Shown: positions 49,977-60,117 of the stretch, one piece after another
How positions within the stretch are numbered: position 1 is the first letter of the stretch
Layout: every line of letters begins with the position of its first letter
DNA from: CAVURS01 sp963795385
Lineage (GTDB): Bacteria; Actinomycetota; Actinomycetes; Actinomycetales; CAVURS01
Length of the DNA stretch: 64,000 nt
Reading direction: 5' to 3'
Assembly: GCA_963795385.1 (NCBI GenBank)
Contig: CAWCHK010000014.1
Coordinates: 744,001 to 808,000 of the forward strand
Position numbers and translations under genes: made by a program
The notes under the pieces: model-generated
The model's input: the letters and a program-made list of their open reading frames with translations, nothing else
The model's database searches: none
Told to the model about the DNA's origin: nothing

Positions 49977-50633
49977 TCAGTCGAGGAGGCCGGCCTCGTG
50001 GGCCACGATCGCCACCTGGACCCGGTTCGCGGCGCCGAGCTTGCTCAGCAGCCGGGAGACGTGCGCCTTGACGGTCGCCTCGGACAGGTACAGCTCCCGC
50101 CCGATCTCGGCGTTCGACAGCCCCCGCCCGACGGCCACCAGCACCTCGGTCTCACGGTCGGTCAGCGCCGTCACCCGCGACGCGGCCGCGTCCCGCCGCG
50201 AGGTCCCGCCCCCGACGGCGAAGTGGCCGATCAGCTTGCGGGTCACGCCGGGTGAGAGCATCGCCTCACCCGCCGCCACGACGCGGACGGCGGAGATCAG
50301 GTCGCGCGGCGGGGTGTCCTTGAGCAGGAAGCCGCTCGCCCCGGCCTCGAGCGCCGAGAACACGTAGCTGTCCAGGTCGAAGGTCGTCAGCATCACGACG
50401 CGCGGGGGATCGGGCCGGGCGAGCACCGCGGCCGCCGCCGACAGGCCGTCCATCCCCGGCATCCGCACGTCCATCAGCACGACGTCCGGCCGGTGCTGCT
50501 GCACGGCGGCCACGGCCCTAGACCCGTCGTCCGCCTCCCCGACCACCTCGATGTCGTCGGCCGACTCCAGGATCATCCGGAGCCCACCCCGCACCAGGGC
50601 CTCGTCATCTACGACGACCACCCGGATGCTCAT
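49977..50633 (-). CDS. LuxR/NarL-type response regulator
   Basis: A 218-residue regulator: VVVDDEALVRGGLRMIL, phospho-acceptor Asp in DVVLMDVRMPGMDG, LLKDTPPRDL, HTH LTDRETEVLVAVGRGLSNAE with ATVKAHVSRLLSKL. ATGA overlap with the kinase stop. Its operon diverges from an ABC exporter at 52047. Confidence 0.92.
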   Translation of the reverse strand: MSIRVVVVDDEALVRGGLRMILESADDIEVVGEADDGSRAVAAVQQHRPDVVLMDVRMPGMDGLSAAAAVLARPDPPRVVMLTTFDLDSYVFSALEAGASGFLLKDTPPRDLISAVRVVAAGEAMLSPGVTRKLIGHFAVGGGTSRRDAAASRVTALTDRETEVLVAVGRGLSNAEIGRELYLSEATVKAHVSRLLSKLGAANRVQVAIVAHEAGLLD

Positions 50634-51902
50634 GTCGCCTCCACCGCGGCCGAGTCGGGCACCGCCGCCGGGCCGGCCGCCGGTGCGTCAGCGGTGCCAG
50701 CAGCAGCCGGCCAGGGCAGGGACGCCGAGAGGAGCCACCCGCCGTCCGGCTGCGCCCCGGACGTCAACGTGCCACCCGCCAGCTCGACCCGCTCGCGCAG
50801 GCCCACCAGCCCCGCGCCCGACCCCGGCAGCAGCGATCCGGACGCCACCGGTCGCAGGTTCGACACCGACACCTGCAACACCCCGCCCCGCGCGCCGGCC
50901 AGCCGCACCGTGGCCGCGGCACCCCGCGCATGCTTGTGCACGTTGGTCAGACCCTCCTGGACGACCCGGTACGCCGTGCGCCCGAGCTGCTCCGGAACCG
51001 TTGCGGCAGAGCCATTCTCGCCCTCACCGTCGACGAAGCCGACCGCGTCACCATCGCCCAGGAGCTGCACCGCCACCCCTGCCGCTCGAGAGGCCTCGAC
51101 CAGCCGGCGTACGTCGGAGAGCTTGGGCTGCGGGGCGAGGGTCGCGTCGCCCGCGCCGTCCTCGGCCCGCAGGACGCCGAGGACCCCCCGCAGGTCCTCG
51201 AGCGCCTGCCGGGCGGTCGAGCGGATCAGGACGGCCGACCGCTCGACCTGCTCCGGCCCGGCGTCGGGGTTGAGCTCGAGGCCGCCGGCGTGCAGCGCGA
51301 TCAGCGAGACCTTGTGCGCCAGGACGTCGTGCATCTCCTGCGCGATGCGGGTCCGCTCGCCGAGCTTGGCCTGCTCGGCCCGCAGCTCCCGCTCCTCCTC
51401 GGCCCGCTGGGCCCGGTCCCGCAACGAGGCCAGCAGGTCGCGCCGCGCCCCGACGTACGCGCCGAAGACGAGGAACAGCCCGACGGTGAAGAACCCCCCG
51501 AGCGCCTTGTTGAAGACGTTGCTGTGCTGAACGATCGTCGGCTGCAGCACCGCGATGGCATACGTCGAGCGCGGTCATCGCCGCCAGCACCCGGTCGCGC
51601 CGCTGGATCGCCAGCGTGGTCAGGGCGAACAGCGTCGCGACACCCAGGTTCGAGAGCGCGAACGCCCCGCACTCGATCAGCGTGACGAGGACCGGGGAGC
51701 GGCGGCGCCACCACAGCGCCAGGGTGCTCGGAACCAGCACGAGCCACGAGAGCGGCCGGCCGATCGGGAAGCTGATCGCAGGATCTCCGATCAGCTGGGC
51801 GATGCCGATGCCGAGCGCGCCGAGCAGGACGACGGAGTCGGCAGTCCGTGGCCCGAACCGCGCCCGCCACTCGGCGAAGCGGTCACGGATACGGCGCAGC
51901 AT
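50630..51902 (-). pseudogene. Sensor histidine kinase, HisKA_3 type (one frameshift)
   Basis: ATG at 51902 gives an N-terminal membrane domain (SVVLLGALGIGIAQLIG, VLVTLIECGAFALSN). The frame changes near 51560 (after AAMTALDV), then the intact C-terminal part follows: REMHD-type box AQEMHDVLAHKVSLIALHAG and GAGLVGLRERVELAGG. All domains are present, so a one-base error is likely. Partner of the regulator at 49977. Confidence 0.85.
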
Positions 51903-51991
51903 GTCCGCCAGCGTAGGTGGGTCGGCCGCCTCGGCGCTCCGGCCGATCGTCGGGCCCGGCCGGGCCGGCACTACGACTTTCGTCGGGGGTG

Positions 51992-52003
51992 GGTCTGGCC
52001 GCC
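51992..52003. promoter_or_regulatory. Candidate regulator site between kinase and ABC genes
   Basis: The gap 51903-52046 contains TACGACTTTCGTCG-type sequence with a perfect inverted repeat ACGA-ctt-TCGT at about 51973-51983, a form often seen upstream of LuxR-type two-component targets. Position is approximate and the call is by location. Confidence 0.25.
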
Positions 52004-52046
52004 CGGCCGATGTCCGGGCAGGGGTCCGGCGGACAGGCTTTGCCCC

Positions 52047-52943
52047 ATGATCCAACTCGACCACCTCGTCAAGCGCTACGGCGGCAGTACCGCTGTCAGC
52101 GACGCCACCTTCTCCTGTGCGCCGGGCACCATCACCGGCTTCCTGGGACCCAACGGCGCCGGGCAAGTCCACGACCCTGCGCATGCTCACCGGGCTCACC
52201 CGCCCGACCTCGGGCACGGCGACGATCGCCGGCCGCCAGTACTCCGCCCTGCCGAACCCCGGCCGGGTCATCGGCGTCATGCTCGACGCCGCGGCACAGC
52301 ACCCCGGCCGGACCGGTCGGGAGACCCTGCGTCTCGCCGGATCGATGCTGGGGATGGGCGACCGGGCCGCTGACGACATGCTCGAGCGAGTGGGCCTCAC
52401 CGGCGCGGAGGGGCGCTTGGTCCGGCAGTACTCGCTCGGCATGCGTCAGCGGCTCGGGATCGGCGCCGCCCTCCTGGGCGACCCGGCGGCCCTGGTCCTG
52501 GACGAGCCGGCCAACGGCCTCGACCCCGAGGGCATCCGCTGGATGCGAATCCTGCTGAAGGACTTCGCCTCCCGCGGTGGCACCGTCCTGCTGTCCAGCC
52601 ACCTCCTGCGCGAGGTCGAGGCCACGGCCGACCGCCTCGTCGTCATCGGCGGCGGCCGGATCGTCGCCCAGGGCACGCTCGACGAGCTGCTCGGCGGCGC
52701 GGGCGTCTTCGCTCGCGGGCTGGACGACGCAGCACTGGGCGCCGCCCTGACCACGGCCGGGCTCCAGGCGAGCCCTGGCAGCGACGGTGGTTGGAAGGTC
52801 GTCGGCTCCAGCCGAGGCCGTCGGGCCGCGCGGCGGCCGCGAGCGGCCTCGTCCTGACCGAGCTGCGCGAGTCCGGCACCGACGGGCTCGAAGAGCTGTT
52901 CTTCACCTTGACCACGCACCACCACCGGAAGCGAGCAGGCAGC
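52047..52943 (+). pseudogene. ABC transporter ATP-binding protein (frameshifted)
   Basis: MIQLDHLVKRYGGSTAVSDA then FLGPNGAG, where an extra G at 52161-52163 shifts the frame inside Walker A; STTLRMLTGLTRPTSGTATI follows in the next frame with signature YSLGMRQRLGIG and Walker B ALVLDEPANGLDP. At least two more shifts near 52815-52840 separate it from the C-terminal ELRESGTDGLEELFFTLT. About 298 residues when joined. CcmA/DrrA-type exporter ATPase, probably controlled by the divergent two-component system. Confidence 0.85.
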
Positions 52944-53745
52944 ATGAGCACCTCACGATCGAACCCCGGACCACCGTCGTACGACGCGAGAACGACTACC
53001 CGCAATCGACTTCGGCCCCCGGCAGAGCTTCCTCCGGCTGGTGCGCATCGAGCTGCGCAAGATGGTCGACACCCGCAGCGGCCGCTGGCTGCTGATCGCG
53101 CATCCTCGCCCTGTCGGTCGCCGGGCTGACCTGGGGCCTGACCCACCTCGACCCGGGCCCGATGGCGTTCACCGACGTGCTCGACCTCGCCCTGGTCCCG
53201 GTCGACCTGATCCTGCCGGTCGTGGGCATCATGGCGATGACCTCGGAGTGGACCCAGCGCACGGCGCTGACCACCTTCACCCTGTCGCCGCGCCGGATCC
53301 CGGTGCTGTTCGCCAAGCTGGTCGCGGCCATCGCGCTCGCCACGGCCGTCGTCGCGGTCGTCGTCGGCCATCGCCTTCGCGGCGACGGCGCTCGGCGGCG
53401 CTGATCGGGGACGGCGCGACGTACGACCACGCCCTGCGCAACATCACCGGCTCGGCGATCACCGACGGGCTCAACGTCCTGATGGCGGCCGGCATCGGGC
53501 TGGTCGCGTCGGTGACCGCGGTGGGCGTGCTGGTCTACTACGTCGCGCCGACGGCCTGGGCGCTGGTCGGCCCGGGCCTGCTGCACGGCAACTCGCGGTG
53601 GCTGGACATCTTCGCGACGTTCGACAACCTGAGCTCGTTCCACCTGAGCGGCCACGTGGCCCAGGCGCTGACCTCGGTCGGGTTCTGGATCGTGCTGCCG
53701 GTGACGGTCGGCCTGGTCATGGCCAACCGGCGCGAGGTCAAGTAG
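52944..53745 (+). pseudogene. ABC transporter permease (frameshifted)
   Basis: Starts near MSTS and continues in changing frames: SFLRLVRIELRKMVDTRSGR, VDLILPVVGIMAMTSEWTQR, then LIGDGATYDHALRNITGSAI to VLPVTVGLVMANRREVK and TAG at 53743. Shifts lie near 52990, 53026, 53100 and 53370. The intact protein would be about 265 residues with six helices, as in ABC-2-type permeases beside DrrA-like ATPases. Confidence 0.8.
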
Positions 53746-53756
53746 TCCGAACCAGT

Positions 53757-53819
53757 CCTGAACCGACCAGCGTGCCTCCTCTCGACCCGGAGCGGGGTCG
53801 GGAGGGGACTTGTGCCAGT
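53757..53819. repeat. Dispersed palindromic intergenic element, copy B
   Basis: CCTGAACCGACCAGCGTGC (53757-53775), then a stem CTCTCGACCC (53779-53788) with GGGTCGGGAG (53795-53804, one G-T pair), then GGAGGGGACTTGTGCCAGT (53801-53819). Same outer blocks as copy A at 36508; the stem sequence differs but is still self-complementary. Again between convergent genes. Confidence 0.8.
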
Positions 53820-53866
53820 CCGACCGGTCTAACGGCCGCGTCGGTGCCGGGAGCACCGGCGTGCGT

Positions 53867-54897
53867 TCAGTCGAGCGGCCCGAGGTACGACGGGTCGAGC
53901 AGGTTGGCCAGGTGCTCCATCGGCGCCGTCTGGTAGGTGTCCGGCGCCTCCGCCCCCATCTCGCCGACGGCCCGGGCCCAGACCAGGGCCCGGGCGATCT
54001 GGGCCACCCGGCAGGCCAGCTCCAGCGTCTCGACCAGCTCGGCCCGCGTCCCGAGCGCGCCGAACGGCTCGAGGTAGGCGTCCCGCACCCGCAGCATCCG
54101 CGGGTCGTCGTCGGCCAGGTGGTGCAGATCCGCTTCAGACCCCCAGCCCGACCAGCATGCTGGCGAACGGATGCGCGACGACGGCGTCGCCCCAGTCGTA
54201 GAACCGTGGCCGGCGCCGACCCGTGCGCCCAGAACACGTTCCACGGGTGCAGGTCGTTGTGGTCCAGGGTCGGCGCCCCGGGTGCCCGGCCAGTCGGGCG
54301 CACCAGTCACCGACCGCGCGCTCGCAGCCCAGCAGCTGCTCGTACGCCGCGCGCTCGGCCGCCGTCCCCCGTCGCTCGAGGTAGGGGCCGACGAACTCCA
54401 GCGCCTGCTCGAACCGCTCGCGGCATGACCGTCGGCCCGCATGTCGGCCACGCCCGTCGCGAGCAGCTCGTCCGCGTGCGGTGCCACGGCCAGCTGCAGC
54501 TCGGCGTACTGCGCGGAAGACGTCGACCAGCTGGCCGGGCAGCCGCGCCGCGTCCATGTCGTCGGCCAGCAGCGGCGCCGCCGTCCGGAAGCACGATCCA
54601 GGCCCGGTCGACGTCGAGTGCGAGCGGCTCGAGCACGTGCGTCCGGGGCGATCCGGTGCAGCAGCGCGTAGAGCCCGACCTCGAACCGGGTGCCCGCGCC
54701 GGACAGCCTTGAGCCAGCACCGGCCCGCGGTCGGTCTCGGCGCTGAACACCGTGGCCCAGGGCCGCTCCTTGGCCACGACCGGCTCGGCCGTACGCCGGA
54801 TGCCCGCGACGGCGAGCTGGTCGTCGAACCAGGCCAGCGCCGCGTCCGTAGCCGCTCGTCGCCCCGGTGAGCCGAGCGGCGGCAGGCCGACGGTCAT
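53867..54897 (-). pseudogene. Phosphotransferase (APH-like) enzyme (frameshifted)
   Basis: Read in pieces on the minus strand: MTVGLPPLGSPGRRAATDAA and VVAKERPWATVFSAETDRGP, RFEVGLYALLHRIAPD, then the catalytic loop LDHNDLHPWNVF, YDWGDAVVAHPFASMLV with the metal-binding Asp, and VGEMGAEAPDTYQTAPMEHL near the end. At least five shifts. The joined protein would be about 340 residues. Function is unassigned; the family includes antibiotic, choline and sugar kinases. Confidence 0.8.
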
Positions 54898-54938
54898 CTC
54901 GTGCGACCTCATCGGTCAGCGGCGCCCCGGTCAATCGG

Positions 54939-56018
54939 TTAACGCCCGCGCCTTCGGAGCCTGCTCGTGAGCATCCGCAGGACGGCCCGCTCGATCGCCC
55001 CATGGGTGTCGGGCAGCTCGTCGTGCTCGGCCGCGGGCACGTCGCGGCCGCCACGTCGCCGCGCTTGACCACCGCGCGAGAGTCGACGCGATCGTGACGC
55101 CGTCCTCGAAGAGGTCGATGACCCGCGGGTCGACGTAGGACTTGCGGGCGATGGTCGGGGTGTTGCCGAGGTACTCCGACACCTCGGTCATGGCCGCGCG
55201 ACACCGTGCGCTTGCGGGCCGCCTTGGTGCGTCCGGCCCCGGTGCGTCGGCCGACTCGGCAGGACGACGGCGGCCAGAACGGTTGCGTGCCAGGTGCGGA
55301 AGTCCTTGGCCGAGCAGTCGCCGCCGATGACCTCCTTGACGTAGCCGTTGATGTCCGTGCTCGTGATGTCGTGCCAGCGCCGGCCGTCCTGGTAGGCCAG
55401 CAGCTCCGCGCCCACCCCCGCGCCGCTCGAGCATGGTCTGGACCGCCTCGGCGCAGGCCGGGTCGGTGAGGATCAGCCGCCGCTTCTTGCCGGACTTGGC
55501 GATGTAGGAGAAGACCAGGTCGCCCCGCTCCACCTTGACGTGCCGGCGCAGCAACGTGGCCAGCCCGTAGCTGCCGTTGGCCTCGACGTAGCTCTCGCCC
55601 CGACCCGGAAGAAGCCCGAGGTCCAGCAGCCGGAACGCCGTCGCCAGCGCGCGCTCGCGCGGCATGCCGGTCGTTCCAGGTCCAGGTCGGCCCGGTCGCG
55701 CGCCTTGGGCAGCCGGCGGGCCACGACCAGGATGCGGTCGTGCTTGAGCTTGTCCCGCTGCTCGCGCCAGGCCGTGTGGTACATGTACTGGCCGCCGCCC
55801 GGCGACGTCGGTGCCCACCGCCTGGATGTGCCCGTTCGCCGGCTCGCAGATCCAGACGTCCTCCCACGCGGGCGGGATGACGAGCTCCTTGATCCGTTGC
55901 AGCACAACGGGATCGGTGACCTTGCGACCCTTGCGGGTCGGTGTAGGTGAAGCCACGTCCCGCGACGATGCCGGTGGATGCCGGGTTGGCTCGGCGCCAC
56001 GGTGCGCAGTCGGGTCAC
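54939..56018 (-). pseudogene. DNA topoisomerase IB (frameshifted)
   Basis: Eukaryotic-like type IB topoisomerase. Pieces in order: GRKVTDPVVLQRIKELVIPP, WREQRDKLKHDRILVVARRL, YGLATLLRRHVKVERGDLVF, TSTDINGYVKEVIGGDCSAK, KDFRTWHATVLAA, and SEYLGNTPTIARKSYVDPRV with the active-site Tyr in RKSYVDP. GTG 56018 overlaps the stop of the PHP gene (GTGA). The true end, ERAVLRMLTSRLRRRGR then TAA at 54939-54941, is in yet another frame. Six or more shifts. Confidence 0.85.
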
Positions 56019-57110
56019 GAGTCCGATCCTGCGGTACGCCGTGCGCTCCCGCATCCGGGCGAAGCGCGCCCGCTCTAGGCCGACCTTGGCGTGGCTCCAC
56101 TCGAGCAGCCGGTCGAGCGGCCAGGTGTTGACCACCCGGTCCTCCGGCACGCCGACCTCGACGGCCCGCGCGCAGCCGTAGTCCTGCCAGTCCAGCTGCC
56201 CCGGCGCGTGCGCGTCGGTGTCGATCGAGAACAGGCAGCCCGGCGTCCAGCGCCTGCCGCATCAGGTCGCGCGGCGGGTCCAGCCGGTGCGGGCTGCAGT
56301 TGATCTCGACGGCCACGTCGTGCTCGGCGCAGGCCGCGAACACCGCGGCTCCGGTCCCACTGGCTCTGCGGCCGGGTCTTGCCGGTGTGCGACCGCGGCG
56401 AGACCAGCCGCCCGGTGCAGTGGCCGAGGACGTTCATCCGCGACTCGGTGACCGCGGCCAGGAGCCGCCGGGTCATCGCCTTGGTGTCCATCGCCAGCTT
56501 GCTGTGCACGGAGGCGACGACGACGTCGAGCCGGTCGAGCATGATCTGCTCCTGGTCCAGGCCGCCGTCGTCCAGGATGTCGACCTCGATGCCGGACAGC
56601 AGCCGGAAGTCCCCGAGCCGCTCGTCGACCTGTGGCCACCAGCTCGAGCTGCTCCTTCAGCCGGGCCGGCCGTCAGGCCGTTGGCGACCTTCAGCCGCGG
56701 GGAGTGGTCGGTCAGCGCGAGGTAGTCGTGGCCGAGCTCGAGCGCCGTGACCGCCATCTCCTCGACCGGGCTGCCGCCGTCGCTCCAGGTCGAGTGCGAG
56801 TGCAGGTCCCCGCGCAGGGCGGCCCGCATCGACTCGCCGCCGGTCGCCAGGGGGCCGGCCTCGTCCTCCAGGTCGGCCAGGTACGCCGGGGTCTGCCGTC
56901 GAGGGCCTCGCTCACGACGGCCGCGGTCTTGGCCCCGATGCCGGCGATCGCGGTGAGCGTGCCGTCGGCGGCCCGGCGGCGTACCTCGTCCTCGCCCGTG
57001 GTGAGCAGCGCGGTGGCGGCGCCGCGGAAGGCCTGGACCCGGTAGGTGTCGGCGCCGGAGCGCTCCAGCAGGAAGGCGATGCGGCGGAGGGCGTCGACCG
57101 GCTCGATCAT
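56015..57110 (-). pseudogene. Helix-hairpin-helix and PHP domain protein, PolX-like C-terminus (frameshifted)
   Basis: ATG 57110 gives IEPVDALRRIAFLLERSGAD and a HhH stretch LTAIAGIGAKTAAVVSEAL. PHP-domain metal motifs follow in other frames: GDLHSHSTWSDGG, ALTDHSPRL, VVVASVHSKLAMD, LGHCTGRL and AVEINCSPHRLDPP. About 350 residues joined, shorter than PolX because the polymerase core is missing. PHP domains act as 3'-5' exonucleases or phosphoesterases. Coupled to topoisomerase IB by GTGA. Confidence 0.82.
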
Positions 57111-57210
57111 GGGGCCAGTCTCGCGCACCCGGCGCGCGACCGGGCTGCTCCATGTCCGACGGGTGGACATCAATCTCACAGAATGGACGCTGGTCGACCG
57201 CTGCGTGAAC

Positions 57211-57230
57211 GTTCACCTACCCTGAACGAC
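57211..57230 (+). promoter_or_regulatory. Promoter for leader peptide and sulfite reductase operon
   Basis: TACCCT (57218-57223) resembles an actinobacterial -10 box and ends 7 bp before the GTG at 57231, so the message would start at or next to the start codon (leaderless). GTTCA (57211-57215) and TGAAC (57223-57227) flank it as a short inverted repeat, possibly a repressor site. Confidence 0.45.
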
Positions 57231-57314
57231 GTGACCCATGTCCTGCCGTTCCTCGTCGGTCGACGCCACGTCGACCTCGGGCGTACGCGCAGCATGATGT
57301 GTCTGCCGGACTGA
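57231..57314 (+). CDS. Leader peptide of the sulfite reductase operon
   Basis: A 27-codon reading, VTHVLPFLVGRRHVDLGRTR followed by SMMCLPD and TGA. The RRHVDLxR core with a Cys near the end matches the short leader peptides that annotators find upstream of actinobacterial sulfur-assimilation genes; in mycobacteria related Cys-containing leaders act as cysteine-responsive attenuators. It lies 120 bp before sulfite reductase. Stalling at the Cys codon under cysteine shortage would be the expected control. The remaining gap to 57434 is GC-rich with no other clear gene. Confidence 0.7.
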   Translation: MTHVLPFLVGRRHVDLGRTRSMMCLPD

Positions 57315-57434
57315 CCACAGCCCCGCAGCAGTACCCGCCGGGCGCGTGAGTCGCCCGGCCGGTTCTCATCTCTCCAGGTCAGCGCCTTCGCGCCCTGCGG
57401 CACCGCCACCGCAGCCGCCAGCGAAGGACGCCCG

Positions 57435-59150
57435 ATGACCACGCCCGCCGGCACCACTCGTACGGCGAGTGGTCCGCGCGCGCACGCGCGCCCCGGCCGC
57501 GCGGGCAACGGCCAGTGGGCCATGGGCTACCGCGAGCCGCTCAACGCCAACGAGCAGGTCAAGAAGGACGACAACCCGCTCAACGTCCGGGCCCGGATCG
57601 AGAACATCTACGCCCACCGCGGCTTCGCCAGCATCGACCCGGCCGACCTGCGCGGCCGGATGCGCTGGTTCGGGCTCTACACCCAGCGCAAGCCCGGCAT
57701 CGACGGCGGCCGGACGGCGGCGCTCGAGCCGCACGAGCTGGACGACGAGTACTTCATGCTCCGGGTCCGGATCGACGGCGGCGCGCTCACGTCGCAGCAG
57801 CTGCGGGTCATCGGCGACATCTCCGCGGCGTACGCGCGGGGCTCGGCCGACCTGACCGACCGGCAGAACATCCAGCTGCACTGGATCCGGATCGAGGACG
57901 TGCCGGCCATCTGGCGCGCGCTCGAGGCGGTCGGGCTGGACACGACCGAGGCGTGCGGTGACTGCCCGCGCGTCGTCCTCGGCAGCCCGGTCGCCGGCAT
58001 CGCCGCCGACGAGATCATCGACCCGCTCGGGCCGATCGAGGCGATCAAGTCGCGCTGGATCGGCGTCGCCGGAGTTCGCCAACCTGCCGCGCAAGTTCAA
58101 GACCGCGATCAGCGGCCGCGGCGGCAACGACGTCGTGCACGAGCTCAACGACATCTCGTTCGTCGGGGTCGAGCACCCCGAGCTCGGCCCCGGCTTCGAC
58201 CTCTGGGTCGGCGGCGGGCTGTCGACCAACCCGCGACTGGCCGAGCGGCTCGGCGTCTTCGTTGCGGCCGAAGAGGTTCCGGAGGTCTGGGCCGGCGTCG
58301 TCTCGGTCTTCCGGGACTTCGGCTACCGCCGGCTGCGGCACCGCGCCCGGCTGAAGTTCCTGGTCGCCGACTGGGGCGTCGAGAAGTTCCGCGAGGTGCT
58401 CGAGAAGGACTACCTCGGCCGGGCGCTGCCCGACGGCCCGGCGCCGGAGCTGTCGGCCGACCCCGGCGACGGCGTCGGTGTGCACGAGCAGAAGGACGGC
58501 CGGTTCTACGTCGGCGTCGCGCCGCACGGTCGGCCGGATCTCCGGCGGCCAGCTGCCGCGGATGGCCGACATCGTCGAGGCCCACGGCTCGCACCGGGTG
58601 CGCACGACGCCGCACCAGAAGCTGCTCGTCCTCGACGTCGAGGCCGACCAGGTCGAGCCGCTGATCGCCGCGCTGGACGACGCTCGGGCTCAGTGCGCGG
58701 CCGAGCCTGTTCCGCCGAAACACCATGGCCTGCACCGGGATCGAGTACTGCAAGCTGGCCATCGTCGAGACCAAGGGTCTGGCCGCGGCGACGGTCGACC
58801 GAGCTGGAGACCCGGCTGGCCGACGTGGTCGACCAGATCGACGTACCGATCACGTTGCACGTCAACGGTTGCCCGAACTCCTGCGCCCGCATCCAGACCG
58901 CCGACATCGGGCTCAAGGGCCAGATCGTCACGGTCGACGGCCAGCAGGTCGAGGGCTTCCAGGTCCACCTCGGCGGCGGCATCGGGCTCGACGCCGGGCT
59001 TCGGCCGCAAGGTGCGCGGGCTCAAGGTCACGGCCGACGGGCTGCCGGCGTACGTCGAGCGGGTCGTCCGCCGGTTCGTCGCCGACCGGGAGCCCGGCGA
59101 GCGGTTCGCGACGTGGGCGGCCCGGGCGGACGAGGAGGCGCTCGGCATGA
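57435..59150 (+). pseudogene. Ferredoxin-dependent sulfite/nitrite reductase (frameshifted)
   Basis: Siroheme and 4Fe-4S reductase, about 570 residues when joined. NEQVKKDDNPLNVRARIENI and LTDRQNIQLHWIRIEDVPAI mark the N-terminal half; the cluster ligands are in MACTGIEYCKLAIVETK and VNGCPNSCARIQTADIGLKG. Single-base shifts occur near 58070, 58530, 58705, 58800 and 58998. With CysH and a chelatase downstream it should reduce sulfite to sulfide. The end at 59150 is inferred, since in the present sequence the frame runs on into the zinc-ribbon gene. Confidence 0.88.
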
Positions 59151-59362
59151 GCGAAGGCCACTCCGCCGTACTGCACTGCCCGTACTGCGCCGAGGAGGAC
59201 CTCCGGCCGCACGAGGACAGCCACGGCGCGTGGCTCTGCGTCTCGTGCCGCCGCGTCTTCGCCGTCCGCCTGATCGGCATCTCGCCCGTAAACCTCTCGG
59301 CCGCAACGAGATTCACCGAAGAGCCTGCTGGATCCGCCCCTCCCCACGGGAGCCCGTCGTGA
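59147..59362 (+). CDS. Small zinc-ribbon protein in sulfate-assimilation operon
   Basis: A 71-residue protein with two CxxC pairs (LHCPYCAEEDLRPHE and AWLCVSCRRVFAV), a treble-clef or zinc-ribbon arrangement. Small proteins of this type regularly sit between sulfite reductase and cysH in actinobacteria; their role is unknown. The ATG probably overlaps the reductase stop (ATGA) and its TGA overlaps the GTG of cysH. Confidence 0.72.
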   Translation: MSEGHSAVLHCPYCAEEDLRPHEDSHGAWLCVSCRRVFAVRLIGISPVNLSAATRFTEEPAGSAPPHGSPS

Positions 59363-60064
59363 CCTGCTTCGCCACCGTCGACATCGACCTGGAGTCGCTC
59401 GCCGAGCGCGCCGGTCGAGAGCTCGAGTTCGCGCCCGCCGAGGAGATCGTGCGCTGGGCGGTGGCGATGTTCGGTCACCGTCTCGCCGTCGCCGCCTCGA
59501 TGCAGGACACGACGCTGTCGCACCTGGTCGGCTCGGCCCTGCCGGGTGTCGACGTGCTGTTCCTCGACACCGGCTACCACTTCGCCGAGACGCTGCAGAC
59601 GCGCGACCGGGTCTCGCGGCTGCTGCCGGTCACGGTGGTCAACGTGACGCCTCGGCAGAGCGTCGCCGAGCAGGACGCGGAGTTCGGCCCGCGACTGCAC
59701 GAGCGCGACCCCGACCTGTGCTGCTTCCTGCGCAAGGTCGACCCGCTGGCGGCCGCGCTGGAGGGGTACGACGCGTGGGTCAGTGGCCTGCGCCGGATCG
59801 AGGCGCCGTCCCGGGCCAACGCGCCGGTCGTCGGCTGGGACGCCACGCACGGCAAGGTCAAGGTGAACCCGATCGCCCGGTGGACCGACGAGGACGTCGC
59901 CGCGTACCAGGTCGAGCACGGGCTGCCGGCAGCACCCGCTGATCGCCCAGGGCTACCCCTCGATCGGCTGCGAGCCGTGCACCCGGCGGGTCGCGCCCGG
60001 CGAGGACCCGCGCTCGGGGCGCTGGTCCGGACAGGGCAAGACCGAGTGCGGCATCCACAGCTGA
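59359..60064 (+). pseudogene. cysH: Phosphoadenylyl/adenylyl-sulfate reductase CysH (one frameshift)
   Basis: Thioredoxin-dependent (P)APS reductase: FGHRLAVAASMQDTTLSHLV (P-loop-like), DVLFLDTGYHFAET, then the 4Fe-4S ligands CC in DLCCFLRKVDP and C-x2-C in SIGCEPCTRRVAPGE, with the catalytic Cys in TECGIHS at the end. The paired cysteines indicate the APS-using, iron-sulfur type. One shift near 59928 separates EHGLP from the C-terminal part. GTGA overlap with the zinc-ribbon gene. Confidence 0.9.
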
Positions 60065-60117
60065 CCCCGGGCCCGCCGAGCCCGCGTCCCCTCCCGGCGT
60101 GCGGGACGGGTCGGGCG

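Noticed and set aside
49554..50255. A protein with 24-residue repeats (VARGPGEADSWAGVE type) across the tandem array, and its minus-strand counterpart.
   Set aside because: It exists only because the 72-bp period is a multiple of three; the start is inside the array and the rest is antisense to the response regulator.
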